Source: CAZEPJ01 sp964514105 (GTDB lineage Bacteria; Desulfobacterota; Desulfocorpusculales; Desulfocorpusculum). From it: a stretch of DNA of 64,000 bases. The position numbers and the translations under genes were made by a program. The DNA is taken from positions 1 to 64,000 of the forward strand of contig CAZEPJ010000009.1 in NCBI GenBank assembly GCA_964514105.1, written 5' to 3'. How positions within the stretch are numbered: the first letter of the stretch is position 1; the number at the start of each line of letters is the position of its first letter. Positions 33,219 to 41,352 of this stretch are shown here, one piece after another. Below the pieces are notes generated by a model that saw only the letters and a program-made list of their open reading frames with translations, had not been told where the DNA came from and made no database searches.

Positions 33219-34718
33219 ATGGCGGGGGAGTTCATCCTGTCGCTGGATCAAGGGACGACCAGTTCCCGGGCCATCCTGTACGATGCTGCGGGACGGGCCA
33301 TGGGTTCCGCCCAGAAGGAGTTCCGGCAGATCTATCCCCAGCCCGGGTGGGTGGAGCACGACCCGGCGGAGATCTGGGAGTCCCAGCTGGACGTCGCCCG
33401 CGAGGCCATGGCCCGCTGCGGGATCGGCGCCCGGGACGTGGCGGCCGTGGGCATCGCCAACCAGCGGGAGACGACCATCCTGTGGGAGCGCGCCACGGGG
33501 CGGCCCGTGCACAACGCCATCGTGTGGCAGTGCCGGCGGACGGCCCCCATCTGCGATGCCCTGAAGGCCGATGGGTTCCAGGCGGAGATCCGGCGGCGGA
33601 CCGGCCTCGTCTGCGACGCCTACTTCTCGGGGACCAAGGTGCGGTGGCTCCTGGAGCGCGTACCCGGGCTGCGAAGGCGCGCGGAGAGGGGCGAAGTCCT
33701 CTTCGGCACCGTGGACAGCTGGCTCATCTATAACCTCACGGGCGGCGGGGTCCACGCCACGGACGCGTCCAATGCTTCCAGGACCCTGCTCTACAACATC
33801 CACGAGCGGCGCTGGGACCCGGAGATCCTGGCGAGGCTGGAGATCCCGCAATCCATGCTCCCCGCCGTGTGCCCGTCCAGCCACCCGTTCGGCCTCACGG
33901 CACCGGGGGTCTTTCCAGGGGCGCAGATCCCCATCGCGGGGGTTGCCGGGGACCAACAGGCGGCCCTGTTCGGGCAGGCATGTTTTCTGCCCGGCGCGGC
34001 CAAGGCCACGTACGGCACGGGGGCGTTCCTCCTCATGAACACGGGCGACCGGGCCGTCCCCTCCCCGAGCGGGCTCGTGACCACCGTGGGGTGGGCCCTG
34101 GGGGGCGCGTGGACCTACTGCCTGGAGGGAAGCGTATTCATCGCGGGGGCGGCCATCCAGTGGCTGCGGGACGGCCTGGGCATCCTGTCCTGCTCGGCGG
34201 AGAGCGAGGCGCTGGCCCTGGGCATGCCGGACAACGGCGGCGTGTACCTGGTCCCCGCCTTCGTGGGATTGGGGGCGCCTCACTGGGACGGCAATGCCCG
34301 GGGAATCCTCGTCGGGCTCACGCGGGGGACACACAGGGGCCACCTGGCGCGCGCCGCATTGGAGGCCATGGCCTACCAAGTCCGGGACGTCATGGACTGC
34401 ATGCGATCCGATTCGGGGATTCCGCCGACGGAGCTGCGCGTCGACGGCGGAGCGGCCCAGAACGGCTTTCTGCTCCAGTTCCAGGCGGATGTCCTTCAGA
34501 CCGCCGTCCTGAGACCGACCAGCGTGGAGACCACGGCCCAGGGCGCCGCGTATCTGGCCGGCCTGGGGGTGGGGCTCTGGAAGTCCCAGGAGGAGCTGGC
34601 GTCCCACTGGCGGCTGGAACGCCGTTTCGACCCGTCCATGCCCCCCCAGGAGGCCGAGCGCCTCCACAAAGGCTGGCGGCGCGCCGTGGAGCGCTCCCGA
34701 GGCTGGGCGGAGGCGTAA
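33219..34718 (+). CDS. glpK: Glycerol kinase
   Basis: 499 aa. FGGY kinase: the N-terminal motif FILSLDQGTTSSRAILYD, glycerol-binding blocks NQRETTILWERATGRPVHNA and IVWQCRRTAPICD, VAGDQQAALFGQACF, and the FGGY-2 region DGGAAQNGFLLQFQADVL. The ATG at 33219 is preferred to a TTG two codons upstream. It makes glycerol-3-phosphate, which fits the phosphodiesterases and Ugp importer nearby; a glycerol-3-phosphate dehydrogenase is not in the window. Confidence 0.93.
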   Translation: MAGEFILSLDQGTTSSRAILYDAAGRAMGSAQKEFRQIYPQPGWVEHDPAEIWESQLDVAREAMARCGIGARDVAAVGIANQRETTILWERATGRPVHNAIVWQCRRTAPICDALKADGFQAEIRRRTGLVCDAYFSGTKVRWLLERVPGLRRRAERGEVLFGTVDSWLIYNLTGGGVHATDASNASRTLLYNIHERRWDPEILARLEIPQSMLPAVCPSSHPFGLTAPGVFPGAQIPIAGVAGDQQAALFGQACFLPGAAKATYGTGAFLLMNTGDRAVPSPSGLVTTVGWALGGAWTYCLEGSVFIAGAAIQWLRDGLGILSCSAESEALALGMPDNGGVYLVPAFVGLGAPHWDGNARGILVGLTRGTHRGHLARAALEAMAYQVRDVMDCMRSDSGIPPTELRVDGGAAQNGFLLQFQADVLQTAVLRPTSVETTAQGAAYLAGLGVGLWKSQEELASHWRLERRFDPSMPPQEAERLHKGWRRAVERSRGWAEA

Positions 34719-34740
34719 GGAGGACGCGGCACGGGCACTG

Positions 34741-37251
34741 TCAGTCGGTCAGCACCCCCCCCTCCAGCAGGTACTGGTGGGTCCTCCGGAGGATCAGTTC
34801 CGGGTCCGTGTCCCTGCGGGCCACCCCCGTCCGCATGGCGGCCTCGGCCACGGCCGCCGCCACCCGGGGGGGTACGTGCAGGTTCATGGAATCGGGGATG
34901 ATGAACTCCGGCCCGAGCTCGGCGTCGGAAACGGCCCGGGCCAGGGCGTGGGCCGCGGCCAGCTTCATCTCCTCGTTGATGGTCCGGGCCATGACGTCCA
35001 GGGCCCCGCGGAAGATCCCGGGGAATCCCAGACAGTTGTTGACCTGGTTGGGGAAGTCGCTCCGGCCCGTGGCCACTACCTTGGCCCCTCCCCGGTGGGC
35101 CTCCTGGGGCATGATCTCGGGCGTTGGATTGGCCATGGCGAAGACGATGGGATCCGGGGCCATGGAGCGGACCATCTCCTGGGTAAGGATGCCCGGCACG
35201 GACAGGCCGAGAAACACGTCCCGGCCCTCCAGGACCTGGGCCATGCTCCCCCGGGCCCCCGCAGGGTTGGTGATCCCCGCCATCTCACGCTTGACCGGGT
35301 TCATTCCCTCCTCCCGATCCAGGTGAATGGCCCCCATCCGGTCGCACAGGACCACGTCGCGGAGGCCCGCCAGCACGAGGATGCGGGTGACGGCGATGGC
35401 TGCGGCTCCGGCGCCGCTCACCAGGGCCTTCACCGTGGAGATCTCCTTTCCCACCACCCGGAGGGCGTTGAGAAGGGCGGCGAGGACGACCACGGCGGTG
35501 CCTTGCTGGTCGTCGTGAAAGACCGGGATGTCCAGGGTGTGGGAGAGCTCCTGCTCGATGGCAAAGCACTGGGGCGCGGCGATGTCCTCCAGGTTGATGC
35601 CGCCGAAGCTGGGGGCGATGGCCTTGACCACCGAGATGAACTCGCCGGGCTCCTGGGTCCCCACGCAGATGGGGTACGCCTCAACCCCTCCGAAGGTCTG
35701 GAACAGGACGCACTTGCCCTCCATGACGGGCAGGGCGGCCCGGGCGCCGATGTTTCCCAGGCCCAGGACGGCGCTCCCGTCCGTGACCACGGCCACCAGA
35801 TTGGACTTGCAGGTGAGGTCGTAGGCGTGGAGGGGGTCCCGGGCGATGAGCCGGGAGGCGGTCACGGATCCGCCGGGCATGTACAGGAGGTCCAGGATAT
35901 GGTGGTCCTTCACGGGGATTCTGGCCTTGACCCCCACGACCCCCCGGTACCGGCTGTGGAGTTCAAGGGACTCCTGCTGAAAGCTCATGGGCCCTTCGGT
36001 CTTGGGTGGCACGGGGAAGTGGCCTTCGTACAGGAAGCGCTCGGCGTCCGCTGCGACCTTGGCGGGATCCACTGACTTGCGGGCAACGCCGGTCTCCATA
36101 GCCGCCCGGGCCACCGAGGCGGCGATGGCCGGCGCGACCTGGAAGTCCAGCAGCCGCGGCAGGATGAACTCCTCCGACAGATCCCCCCGGGGAACCCGGT
36201 CCGCCAGGGTCTGGGCCGCCGCCGCCTTCATGGCATGGTTGATCTCAAGCGCCCCGACGTCCAGGGCCCCGCGAAAGACGCCGGGGAAGACCATGGCGAT
36301 GTTGAGCTCGTTGGGGACGGGGGACTGACTCCAGGAGAGGGCCACGATGCGGGCCCCCCCGTCCCGGGCCTCCTGGAGGCCGATCTCCGGCACCGGGTTG
36401 GCGAACGCCAAGACCGCCGCATCCCGGGCCATGCGGGATACCATCTCGGCCGTGAGCACCCCGCCCGTGGAGAAGCCAAGGAATGCGTCGGCCCCCTCCA
36501 GGGCCTCCGGCAGCCCGCCCCGAATCCCCCTCGGGTTGGTACGCCAGGCCACCGCGCTCTTGGCCCAGTTCATGCCGTGAGGTCTGAACATGTACAGGGC
36601 GCCGTGGGTGTCGCAGATCACCAGGTCGCGGATTCCCCATTCCATGAGAAAGCGGGCCGTGGCGATCCCGGCCGCCCCCGCGCCGTTGATGACAACACGC
36701 AGCGCCTCCTTGGTCTTTCCCGTGAGGCGCATGACGTTGATGAGGCACGCCACGGCCAGGATGGCGGCGGCGTGCTGGTCGTTGTGCATGACGGGCACAT
36801 TGAGGGCCCGACGCAGCTGCCACTCGATGGCGAAGCAACGGGGCGCGGTGATGTCCTCCATGCACACGGCTCCGAAGGTGGGCGCCATGAGGCTCACCGT
36901 CCGGACGATCTCGTCCGGGTCCCGGCTGTCCAGACAGATGGGGAAGGCGTCCACCCCGGCGAACTCCTTGAAGATGACGCTCCGCCCCTCCATGAGGGGC
37001 AGGGCGGCCAACGGCCCCATGTCTGCGCGACCCAGGACCCGGGAGCCGTCGGTGACCATGGCCACGGTATTGGCCCGGCAGGTGTACTCGAAGGACGCAT
37101 CCGGGCGGCGGAAGATCTCCATGCACGGCTCGGCCACCCCGGGCGTGTACACAACGCTCAGGACGTGGCGGTCCTTGACGGGCACCTTGACCTCCACGCC
37201 GATGAGCCCCCGGTACTTGCGGCGATATTCCAGGGCCTTGTCCTCGACCAT
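34741..37251 (-). CDS. Tandem double malic enzyme (two fused malic enzyme units)
   Basis: 836 aa made of two complete malic-enzyme units, about residues 1-415 and 422-836, in one open frame. Unit 2 keeps Y457 in LLYMPGG, the catalytic lysine K513 in PVMEGKCVLF, LEDIAAPQCFAIE, FHDDQQGTAVVV and RSDFPNQVNN. Unit 1 keeps Y35 in VYTPGVAEPC and MEDITAPRCFAIE, but the lysine is R90 (PLMEGRSVIF), HDDQQGTA reads HNDQHAAA, and PNQVNN reads PNELNI. Unit 2 is thus probably the active oxidative decarboxylase of malate and unit 1 a degenerate or regulatory partner. AGGAGAG precedes the ATG. Confidence 0.88.
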   Translation of the reverse strand: MVEDKALEYRRKYRGLIGVEVKVPVKDRHVLSVVYTPGVAEPCMEIFRRPDASFEYTCRANTVAMVTDGSRVLGRADMGPLAALPLMEGRSVIFKEFAGVDAFPICLDSRDPDEIVRTVSLMAPTFGAVCMEDITAPRCFAIEWQLRRALNVPVMHNDQHAAAILAVACLINVMRLTGKTKEALRVVINGAGAAGIATARFLMEWGIRDLVICDTHGALYMFRPHGMNWAKSAVAWRTNPRGIRGGLPEALEGADAFLGFSTGGVLTAEMVSRMARDAAVLAFANPVPEIGLQEARDGGARIVALSWSQSPVPNELNIAMVFPGVFRGALDVGALEINHAMKAAAAQTLADRVPRGDLSEEFILPRLLDFQVAPAIAASVARAAMETGVARKSVDPAKVAADAERFLYEGHFPVPPKTEGPMSFQQESLELHSRYRGVVGVKARIPVKDHHILDLLYMPGGSVTASRLIARDPLHAYDLTCKSNLVAVVTDGSAVLGLGNIGARAALPVMEGKCVLFQTFGGVEAYPICVGTQEPGEFISVVKAIAPSFGGINLEDIAAPQCFAIEQELSHTLDIPVFHDDQQGTAVVVLAALLNALRVVGKEISTVKALVSGAGAAAIAVTRILVLAGLRDVVLCDRMGAIHLDREEGMNPVKREMAGITNPAGARGSMAQVLEGRDVFLGLSVPGILTQEMVRSMAPDPIVFAMANPTPEIMPQEAHRGGAKVVATGRSDFPNQVNNCLGFPGIFRGALDVMARTINEEMKLAAAHALARAVSDAELGPEFIIPDSMNLHVPPRVAAAVAEAAMRTGVARRDTDPELILRRTHQYLLEGGVLTD

Positions 37252-37308
37252 GGCGCTCTCCTGGATTGCAGTTGTCCTTTTATTAGTGACGATGTCATAT
37301 ATAATGCT

Positions 37309-37337
37309 ACATTAGACGAGCGCAAGGAGGTTGTCAA
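37309..37337 (-). promoter_or_regulatory. Candidate promoter of the malic enzyme gene
   Basis: Minus strand: TTGACA (37337-37332), 17-nt spacer, TAATGT (37314-37309). The -35 box and spacing are ideal and the -10 box is moderate; an AT-rich discriminator (TTATATATGA) follows. Confidence 0.5.
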
Positions 37338-37543
37338 GGAGAAGAGTGGAAGCGCCTGCCGGCCCGGCATCCGCGGCCTTCCAGGTCGCTCAGGCGTGTA
37401 CAGCGTGACCGAGCGGTAAAGCGAACGGCCGGATGGCAATGCCGTGGGCATCCAGGACGATCATCCCGGGGACTCCCAGGTCTCATGGCCCACCCGGTCC
37501 ATGGGGTGGTCCAACGAGGTCCCTGACAGGCGACGGCCTCCCC

Positions 37544-37568
37544 GGCCAGCGGCGCCAATCCGCTGGCC
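37544..37568 (-). terminator. Hairpin after the glycerophosphodiesterase gene
   Basis: Perfect 9-bp stem (GGCCAGCGG / CCGCTGGCC) with a 7-nt loop, 18 nt beyond the phosphodiesterase stop. No T-run follows, so it may be an RNA-stabilising hairpin rather than an intrinsic terminator. Confidence 0.4.
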
Positions 37569-37586
37569 TGGTTGTGCAACGATGTG

Positions 37587-38375
37587 CTATGTCCCGGATC
37601 GACCCACTTGGATCTCGTTGCAGAAGGCCCCGTCCGCGCCCATCTCCATGACCCGATCCCAGTCCTTTCGCGTGACGACGGTCCAGGGGAGGACGAGGCA
37701 GCCGGCGGCGTGGACCCGCGCCACCTGGTCCCGGGACAGGACGCGGAGGCTTGGGTTCCAGGAAACGGCCTTGAGATCGGCCAGGAGCCGGATCAGCTCT
37801 GCGCCGGCGGGCTCCTCGGAGAGGATGCTCAGGGCGGGTGGGTTCTCCATGGCCGCCACGCGCTCCAGGATTCGCACCTCGAAGCTGGATATGACGACCC
37901 AAGACGTGGCTTGGTGGCGCCTCACCAGGTCCACCACCTGCCTTTCCACCGCATCCGGGGGGTCATGGGCCTCGAACGCACGGCGCTTGATCTCGATGTT
38001 GAGGGGGACACGACCCGAGATCCTCTCCAGCACCTCTCCCAGCTCGGGGACCCGCTCCCCGGCGAACCGGGGATGGAACCAGCTCCCTGCATCGAGCCGG
38101 CGCAGCTCCCCCAGGGTCGCATCCCGCACGGGTCCGCTGCCGCTGGTCGTGCGGTCCAGCACATGGTCGTGGATGACCGCCAGCCGGCGATCCCGGGTGA
38201 GGTTCACGTCCAGTTCGATCATGTGGCAGCCGGCCTCCACGGCCCCTTCGAAGGCGGCCAGCGTGTTCTCCGGGTATCGGGCGCAGTAGCCCCGATGGGC
38301 GATGACCAGGGGCCTCCCCAACGACCGGAGATCCAGCCGATCGGGGTTCCCCGGGGGCCGTGAAAGCTCACGCAT
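37587..38375 (-). CDS. ugpQ: Glycerophosphodiester phosphodiesterase (UgpQ type)
   Basis: 262 aa, cytoplasmic (no signal peptide). The GDPD motifs are complete: IAHRGYCARYPENTLAAFEG, IELDVNLTRD, VIHDHVLDRTTSG, NIEIKRR and the C-terminal LPWTVVTRKDWDRVMEMGAD. It splits glycerophosphodiesters to glycerol-3-phosphate and an alcohol. The start at 38375 overlaps the end of ugpC by 8 nt, so it is the last gene of the ugp operon and probably acts on imported diesters. Confidence 0.9.
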   Translation of the reverse strand: MRELSRPPGNPDRLDLRSLGRPLVIAHRGYCARYPENTLAAFEGAVEAGCHMIELDVNLTRDRRLAVIHDHVLDRTTSGSGPVRDATLGELRRLDAGSWFHPRFAGERVPELGEVLERISGRVPLNIEIKRRAFEAHDPPDAVERQVVDLVRRHQATSWVVISSFEVRILERVAAMENPPALSILSEEPAGAELIRLLADLKAVSWNPSLRVLSRDQVARVHAAGCLVLPWTVVTRKDWDRVMEMGADGAFCNEIQVGRSGT

Positions 38376-39450
38376 GGATGCGCTTGCCCGAGTCGGGGTC
38401 AAACACGTGGAGCTTCTCCGGGGAGACGACCACATGGAGAGCGCTCCCCTTCTCCAGGGGATGGATGTCCGGGAGCCGCACGGTCAACGTCCCTCCTCCG
38501 CCGCCCCCCTGACCGTACACCAAGGTGTCCGCCCCCAGGTGCTCCACGTGCGCCACGGTGAGCCGCACCGCATCCCTCGATGCTGCCGTCACCTGCAGGT
38601 GCTCCGGCCGAATCCCCACGGTGACCCTTTTCCCCGCCCAGGGACCCAACCCGGCCTCGGGGGCCGGCAGGCGAACTCCTCCCGGGAGGGAGACGGATCC
38701 GCCGTCCTCCGCCACCGAGGCCGGGAGGAAGTTCATGGCCGGTGAGCCGATGAATCCCGCCACGAAGAGGTTGGCCGGCCGCTCGTACACCTCCAGGGGG
38801 GAGCCGATCTGAGCGGCGTGCCCCTGGTCCATGATCAGCAGCCGGTCCCCCAGGGTCATGGCCTCCACCTGGTCGTGGGTCACGTAGATGCTCGTGATGC
38901 GGAGCTCCTCGTGGAGCCTGCGAATCTCCAGCCGCATCTGCACGCGGAGTTTGGCGTCCAGGTTGCTCAATGGCTCGTCAAACAGGAACACTTTGGGCTC
39001 CCGCACGATGCAGCGCCCCATGGCCACCCGCTGCCGCTGACCGCCCGAGAGCTGGCGGGGCTTCCGGTCCAGGAGATCAGACAGCTCCAGAATCCGGGCC
39101 GCGCTTCGCACACGGCGGTCGATTTCCGATTTGTCCATGCCCCGGATCTCGAGGCCGTACGCCATGTTTCGATACACGCTCATGTGGGGGTACAGGGCGT
39201 AGTTCTGGAACACCATGGCGATGTCCCTCTGGGCAGGCTCCAGTCGGTTTACCACCCGCCCGTCGATGGCGACCTCCCCCGTGGTGACCTCCTCCAGCCC
39301 GGCGATGAGGCGCAGAACCGTGGACTTGCCGCACCCCGACGGGCCCAGGATGACGATGAACTCCCCGTCCCGGATGTCGCAGCTGATGCCGTGGATTACC
39401 TCCAACTTGCCGAATCTCTTTGTGACGTTTCGAAGGCTGACGTCCCCCAT
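38368..39450 (-). CDS. ugpC: sn-glycerol-3-phosphate ABC transporter ATP-binding protein
   Basis: 360 aa. A CUT1-type ATPase with Walker A LGPSGCGKSTVLRL, Q-loop VFQNYALYPHMSV, signature LSGGQRQRVAMGR, Walker B VFLFDEPLSNLDAKLR and a C-terminal TOBE/MalK-like regulatory domain (ANLFVAGFIGSPAMNFLPA, VTVGIRPEHL). AAAGAGG precedes the ATG at 39450. It lies 8 bp after ugpE. With ugpB, ugpA and ugpE it makes a full importer for glycerol-3-phosphate or glycerophosphodiesters. Confidence 0.92.
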   Translation of the reverse strand: MGDVSLRNVTKRFGKLEVIHGISCDIRDGEFIVILGPSGCGKSTVLRLIAGLEEVTTGEVAIDGRVVNRLEPAQRDIAMVFQNYALYPHMSVYRNMAYGLEIRGMDKSEIDRRVRSAARILELSDLLDRKPRQLSGGQRQRVAMGRCIVREPKVFLFDEPLSNLDAKLRVQMRLEIRRLHEELRITSIYVTHDQVEAMTLGDRLLIMDQGHAAQIGSPLEVYERPANLFVAGFIGSPAMNFLPASVAEDGGSVSLPGGVRLPAPEAGLGPWAGKRVTVGIRPEHLQVTAASRDAVRLTVAHVEHLGADTLVYGQGGGGGGTLTVRLPDIHPLEKGSALHVVVSPEKLHVFDPDSGKRIHA

Positions 39451-39458
39451 GGCCTCTT

Positions 39459-40301
39459 TCACTTCTCCGTCTCTGTCATGCCTCGCACGAACTGCTTCTG
39501 CATGAAGATCACCACGAGGACCGGCGGGAGCATGGCCAGCATGGCGGATGCCATGATGATGTGCCACTCGGCCTGTCCCTCGCCCACGTCCAGCATGCGT
39601 TTGATGCCGATGAGGAGGGTGTAGTAGCCCTGGTCGCTGGTCACGAGCAGAGGCCACAGGTACTGATTCCAGCCGTAAATGAACAAGATGACGAAGAGCG
39701 CCGCGATGGAAGTGCGGGACATGGGCAGCAGGATGTCGAAGAAGAACCGCATAGCCCCCCCTCCGTCGATGCGCACCGCCTCACACAGCTCGTCGGGGAC
39801 CGTCATGAAGAACTGGCGGAAGAGAAAGGTGGCCGTGGCCGAGGCGATGAGGGGAAGGATGAGCCCTGCATACGAATCGAGCATCTTCAGGTCCGCCACC
39901 ACCTTGTACGTGGGAAGAATGCGGACTTCCACCGGCAGCATGAGGGTGATGAAGATCATCCAGAAGAAGGCCATGCGCAGGCGGAAGCGGAAGTAGACGA
40001 TGGCGAAGGCCGCCAGGAGCGAGATGGCGATCTTCCCCACGGTGATGCCCAATGCCATGAGGAGGCTGTTGAGCATCATGGTCCCCACCGTGGCGCCCAC
40101 ATCCCGGGGGCCCGCAGTCAGGGCGCGGAGATAATTCTCCACCAAGCGCCCCCCCGGCAGGAGGGGAAACGAACGGGTGATCTCGTCCAGGGTGTGGGTG
40201 GAGGCCACGATGGTCACATAGATGGGCAGGGCCAGGATCAGGACGCCCGCGATGAGGACCGCATGGGAGATGAAGGTCAGCAACGGGCGATGCTCGACCA
40301 A
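39459..40301 (-). CDS. ugpE: sn-glycerol-3-phosphate ABC transporter permease
   Basis: 280 aa, six hydrophobic segments. It begins MVEHRPLLTFISHAVLIAGV from a TTG start with GAGAGGGCGGG upstream; UgpE homologues start in the same way, which supports this unusual codon. The ATPase-contact motif ELCEAVRIDGGGAMRFFFDI (EAA loop) is present, and the C-terminus QKQFVRGMTETE is typical. It lies 15 bp after ugpA. Confidence 0.92.
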   Translation of the reverse strand: MVEHRPLLTFISHAVLIAGVLILALPIYVTIVASTHTLDEITRSFPLLPGGRLVENYLRALTAGPRDVGATVGTMMLNSLLMALGITVGKIAISLLAAFAIVYFRFRLRMAFFWMIFITLMLPVEVRILPTYKVVADLKMLDSYAGLILPLIASATATFLFRQFFMTVPDELCEAVRIDGGGAMRFFFDILLPMSRTSIAALFVILFIYGWNQYLWPLLVTSDQGYYTLLIGIKRMLDVGEGQAEWHIIMASAMLAMLPPVLVVIFMQKQFVRGMTETEK

Positions 40302-40316
40302 GACCCGCCCTCTCGG

Positions 40317-41198
40317 CTAGTAGTGGACCTTGCGCTCGATGAACCGGAACTGCACCACGGTGAGGCTGACGACCACGAGCATGAGGATCACCGACTGGGC
40401 GGCGGATCCCCCCAGATCCAGGTTGATGAAGCCGTCGTTGTACACCTTGTAGACTAGGATATTGGTCGCGTAGTTGGGGCCCCCCCGGGTGATGGCGTGG
40501 ATGACCCCGAAGGTGTCGAAGAAGGCGTACACGATGTTGACCACGATGAGGAAGAAGGCCGTGGGCGACAGCAGCGGAAAGACGATGGTCCAGAACCGCT
40601 TCCAGGGCGAGGCGCCGTCTATGGCCGCCGCCTCGATGAAGGAGCCGGGGATGGCTTGAAGCCCCGCCAGGAAGAACAGGAAGTTGTAGGCGATCTCCCG
40701 CCACGCCGCAGCGACGACCACCAGGATCATGGCCTGCCGTCCGTCCAGGATGTGGTTCCAGTCGACCCCCATGCCCTTGAGGATGTGCGCGACCATTCCG
40801 ACGCTGGGGTTGAACAGGAAGAACCACAGGACGCCGGCCACCACGGGGGCCACGGCATAGGGCCAGATGATCAGGGTCTTGTACCAGGTGGCTGCGCGCA
40901 CGGTTCGGTCGGCCATCACTGCGAGGAGCAGGGCCGCGGACAAGGCAATGGCGGCCACCGAGAAGCTGAAGACGAGCGTCACGCCGAAGGAATGGAGATA
41001 CTCCGGGCTCGCGAAGATCTCTCTGAAGTTCTCCAGCCAGACGAACTCCGAGGATGTCCCGAAGGCGTCCTCCTGCAGCACGGACTGGTACAGGGCCTGG
41101 GAGGCCGGCCATATGAAGAAGATCAGGGTGACGGTGATCTGGGGGGCGACGAGGAGGTACGGGAGGACCCTGTTCCTGAACACGACGCGCTTGTCCAT
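40317..41198 (-). CDS. ugpA: sn-glycerol-3-phosphate ABC transporter permease
   Basis: 293 aa with six membrane segments. It starts MDKRVVFRNRVLPYLLVAPQ and carries the EAA loop GSFIEAAAIDGASPWKRFWT and the UgpA-typical block AFFDTFGVIHAITRGGP. It lies 154 bp downstream of ugpB, across a long stem-loop that may reduce read-through, which would keep the binding protein in excess over the permeases. Confidence 0.92.
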   Translation of the reverse strand: MDKRVVFRNRVLPYLLVAPQITVTLIFFIWPASQALYQSVLQEDAFGTSSEFVWLENFREIFASPEYLHSFGVTLVFSFSVAAIALSAALLLAVMADRTVRAATWYKTLIIWPYAVAPVVAGVLWFFLFNPSVGMVAHILKGMGVDWNHILDGRQAMILVVVAAAWREIAYNFLFFLAGLQAIPGSFIEAAAIDGASPWKRFWTIVFPLLSPTAFFLIVVNIVYAFFDTFGVIHAITRGGPNYATNILVYKVYNDGFINLDLGGSAAQSVILMLVVVSLTVVQFRFIERKVHY

Positions 41199-41268
41199 GG
41201 CCCTGCCCCCCGACCTGACGACGGCCCGCCCGGCCCCCGGCCCACCAGGGTATCTTCCAAGCCTTGGG

Positions 41269-41318
41269 GACGGCCCGTCCCCCCCCTGGCCGGGTGCAGA
41301 GGGAGGGGACCGGCCGTC
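41269..41318 (-). promoter_or_regulatory. Stem-loop between ugpB and ugpA
   Basis: Arms 41269-41282 and 41305-41318 pair over 14 positions with one mismatch; the loop is 22 nt. It begins 35 nt after the ugpB stop and has no T-run. Position fits partial attenuation or 3'-end protection of the ugpB message. Confidence 0.45.
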
Positions 41319-41352
41319 TTCGGGCGTCCACCCGACGGATTCCCGGGGCCGC

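Larger units (their letters stand above)
37252..37586. other. Intergenic region between the glycerophosphodiesterase and the malic enzyme
   Basis: About 335 bp with no credible gene. It holds a hairpin just after the phosphodiesterase stop (37544-37568), the malic-enzyme promoter (37309-37337), and an AT-rich stretch at about 37278-37316 that is unusual for this GC-rich window. Confidence 0.6.

Noticed and set aside
37334..37579. A short minus-strand frame in the gap before the malic enzyme
   Set aside because: It covers the hairpin and the -35 box region, has no ribosome site, and its product resembles nothing.
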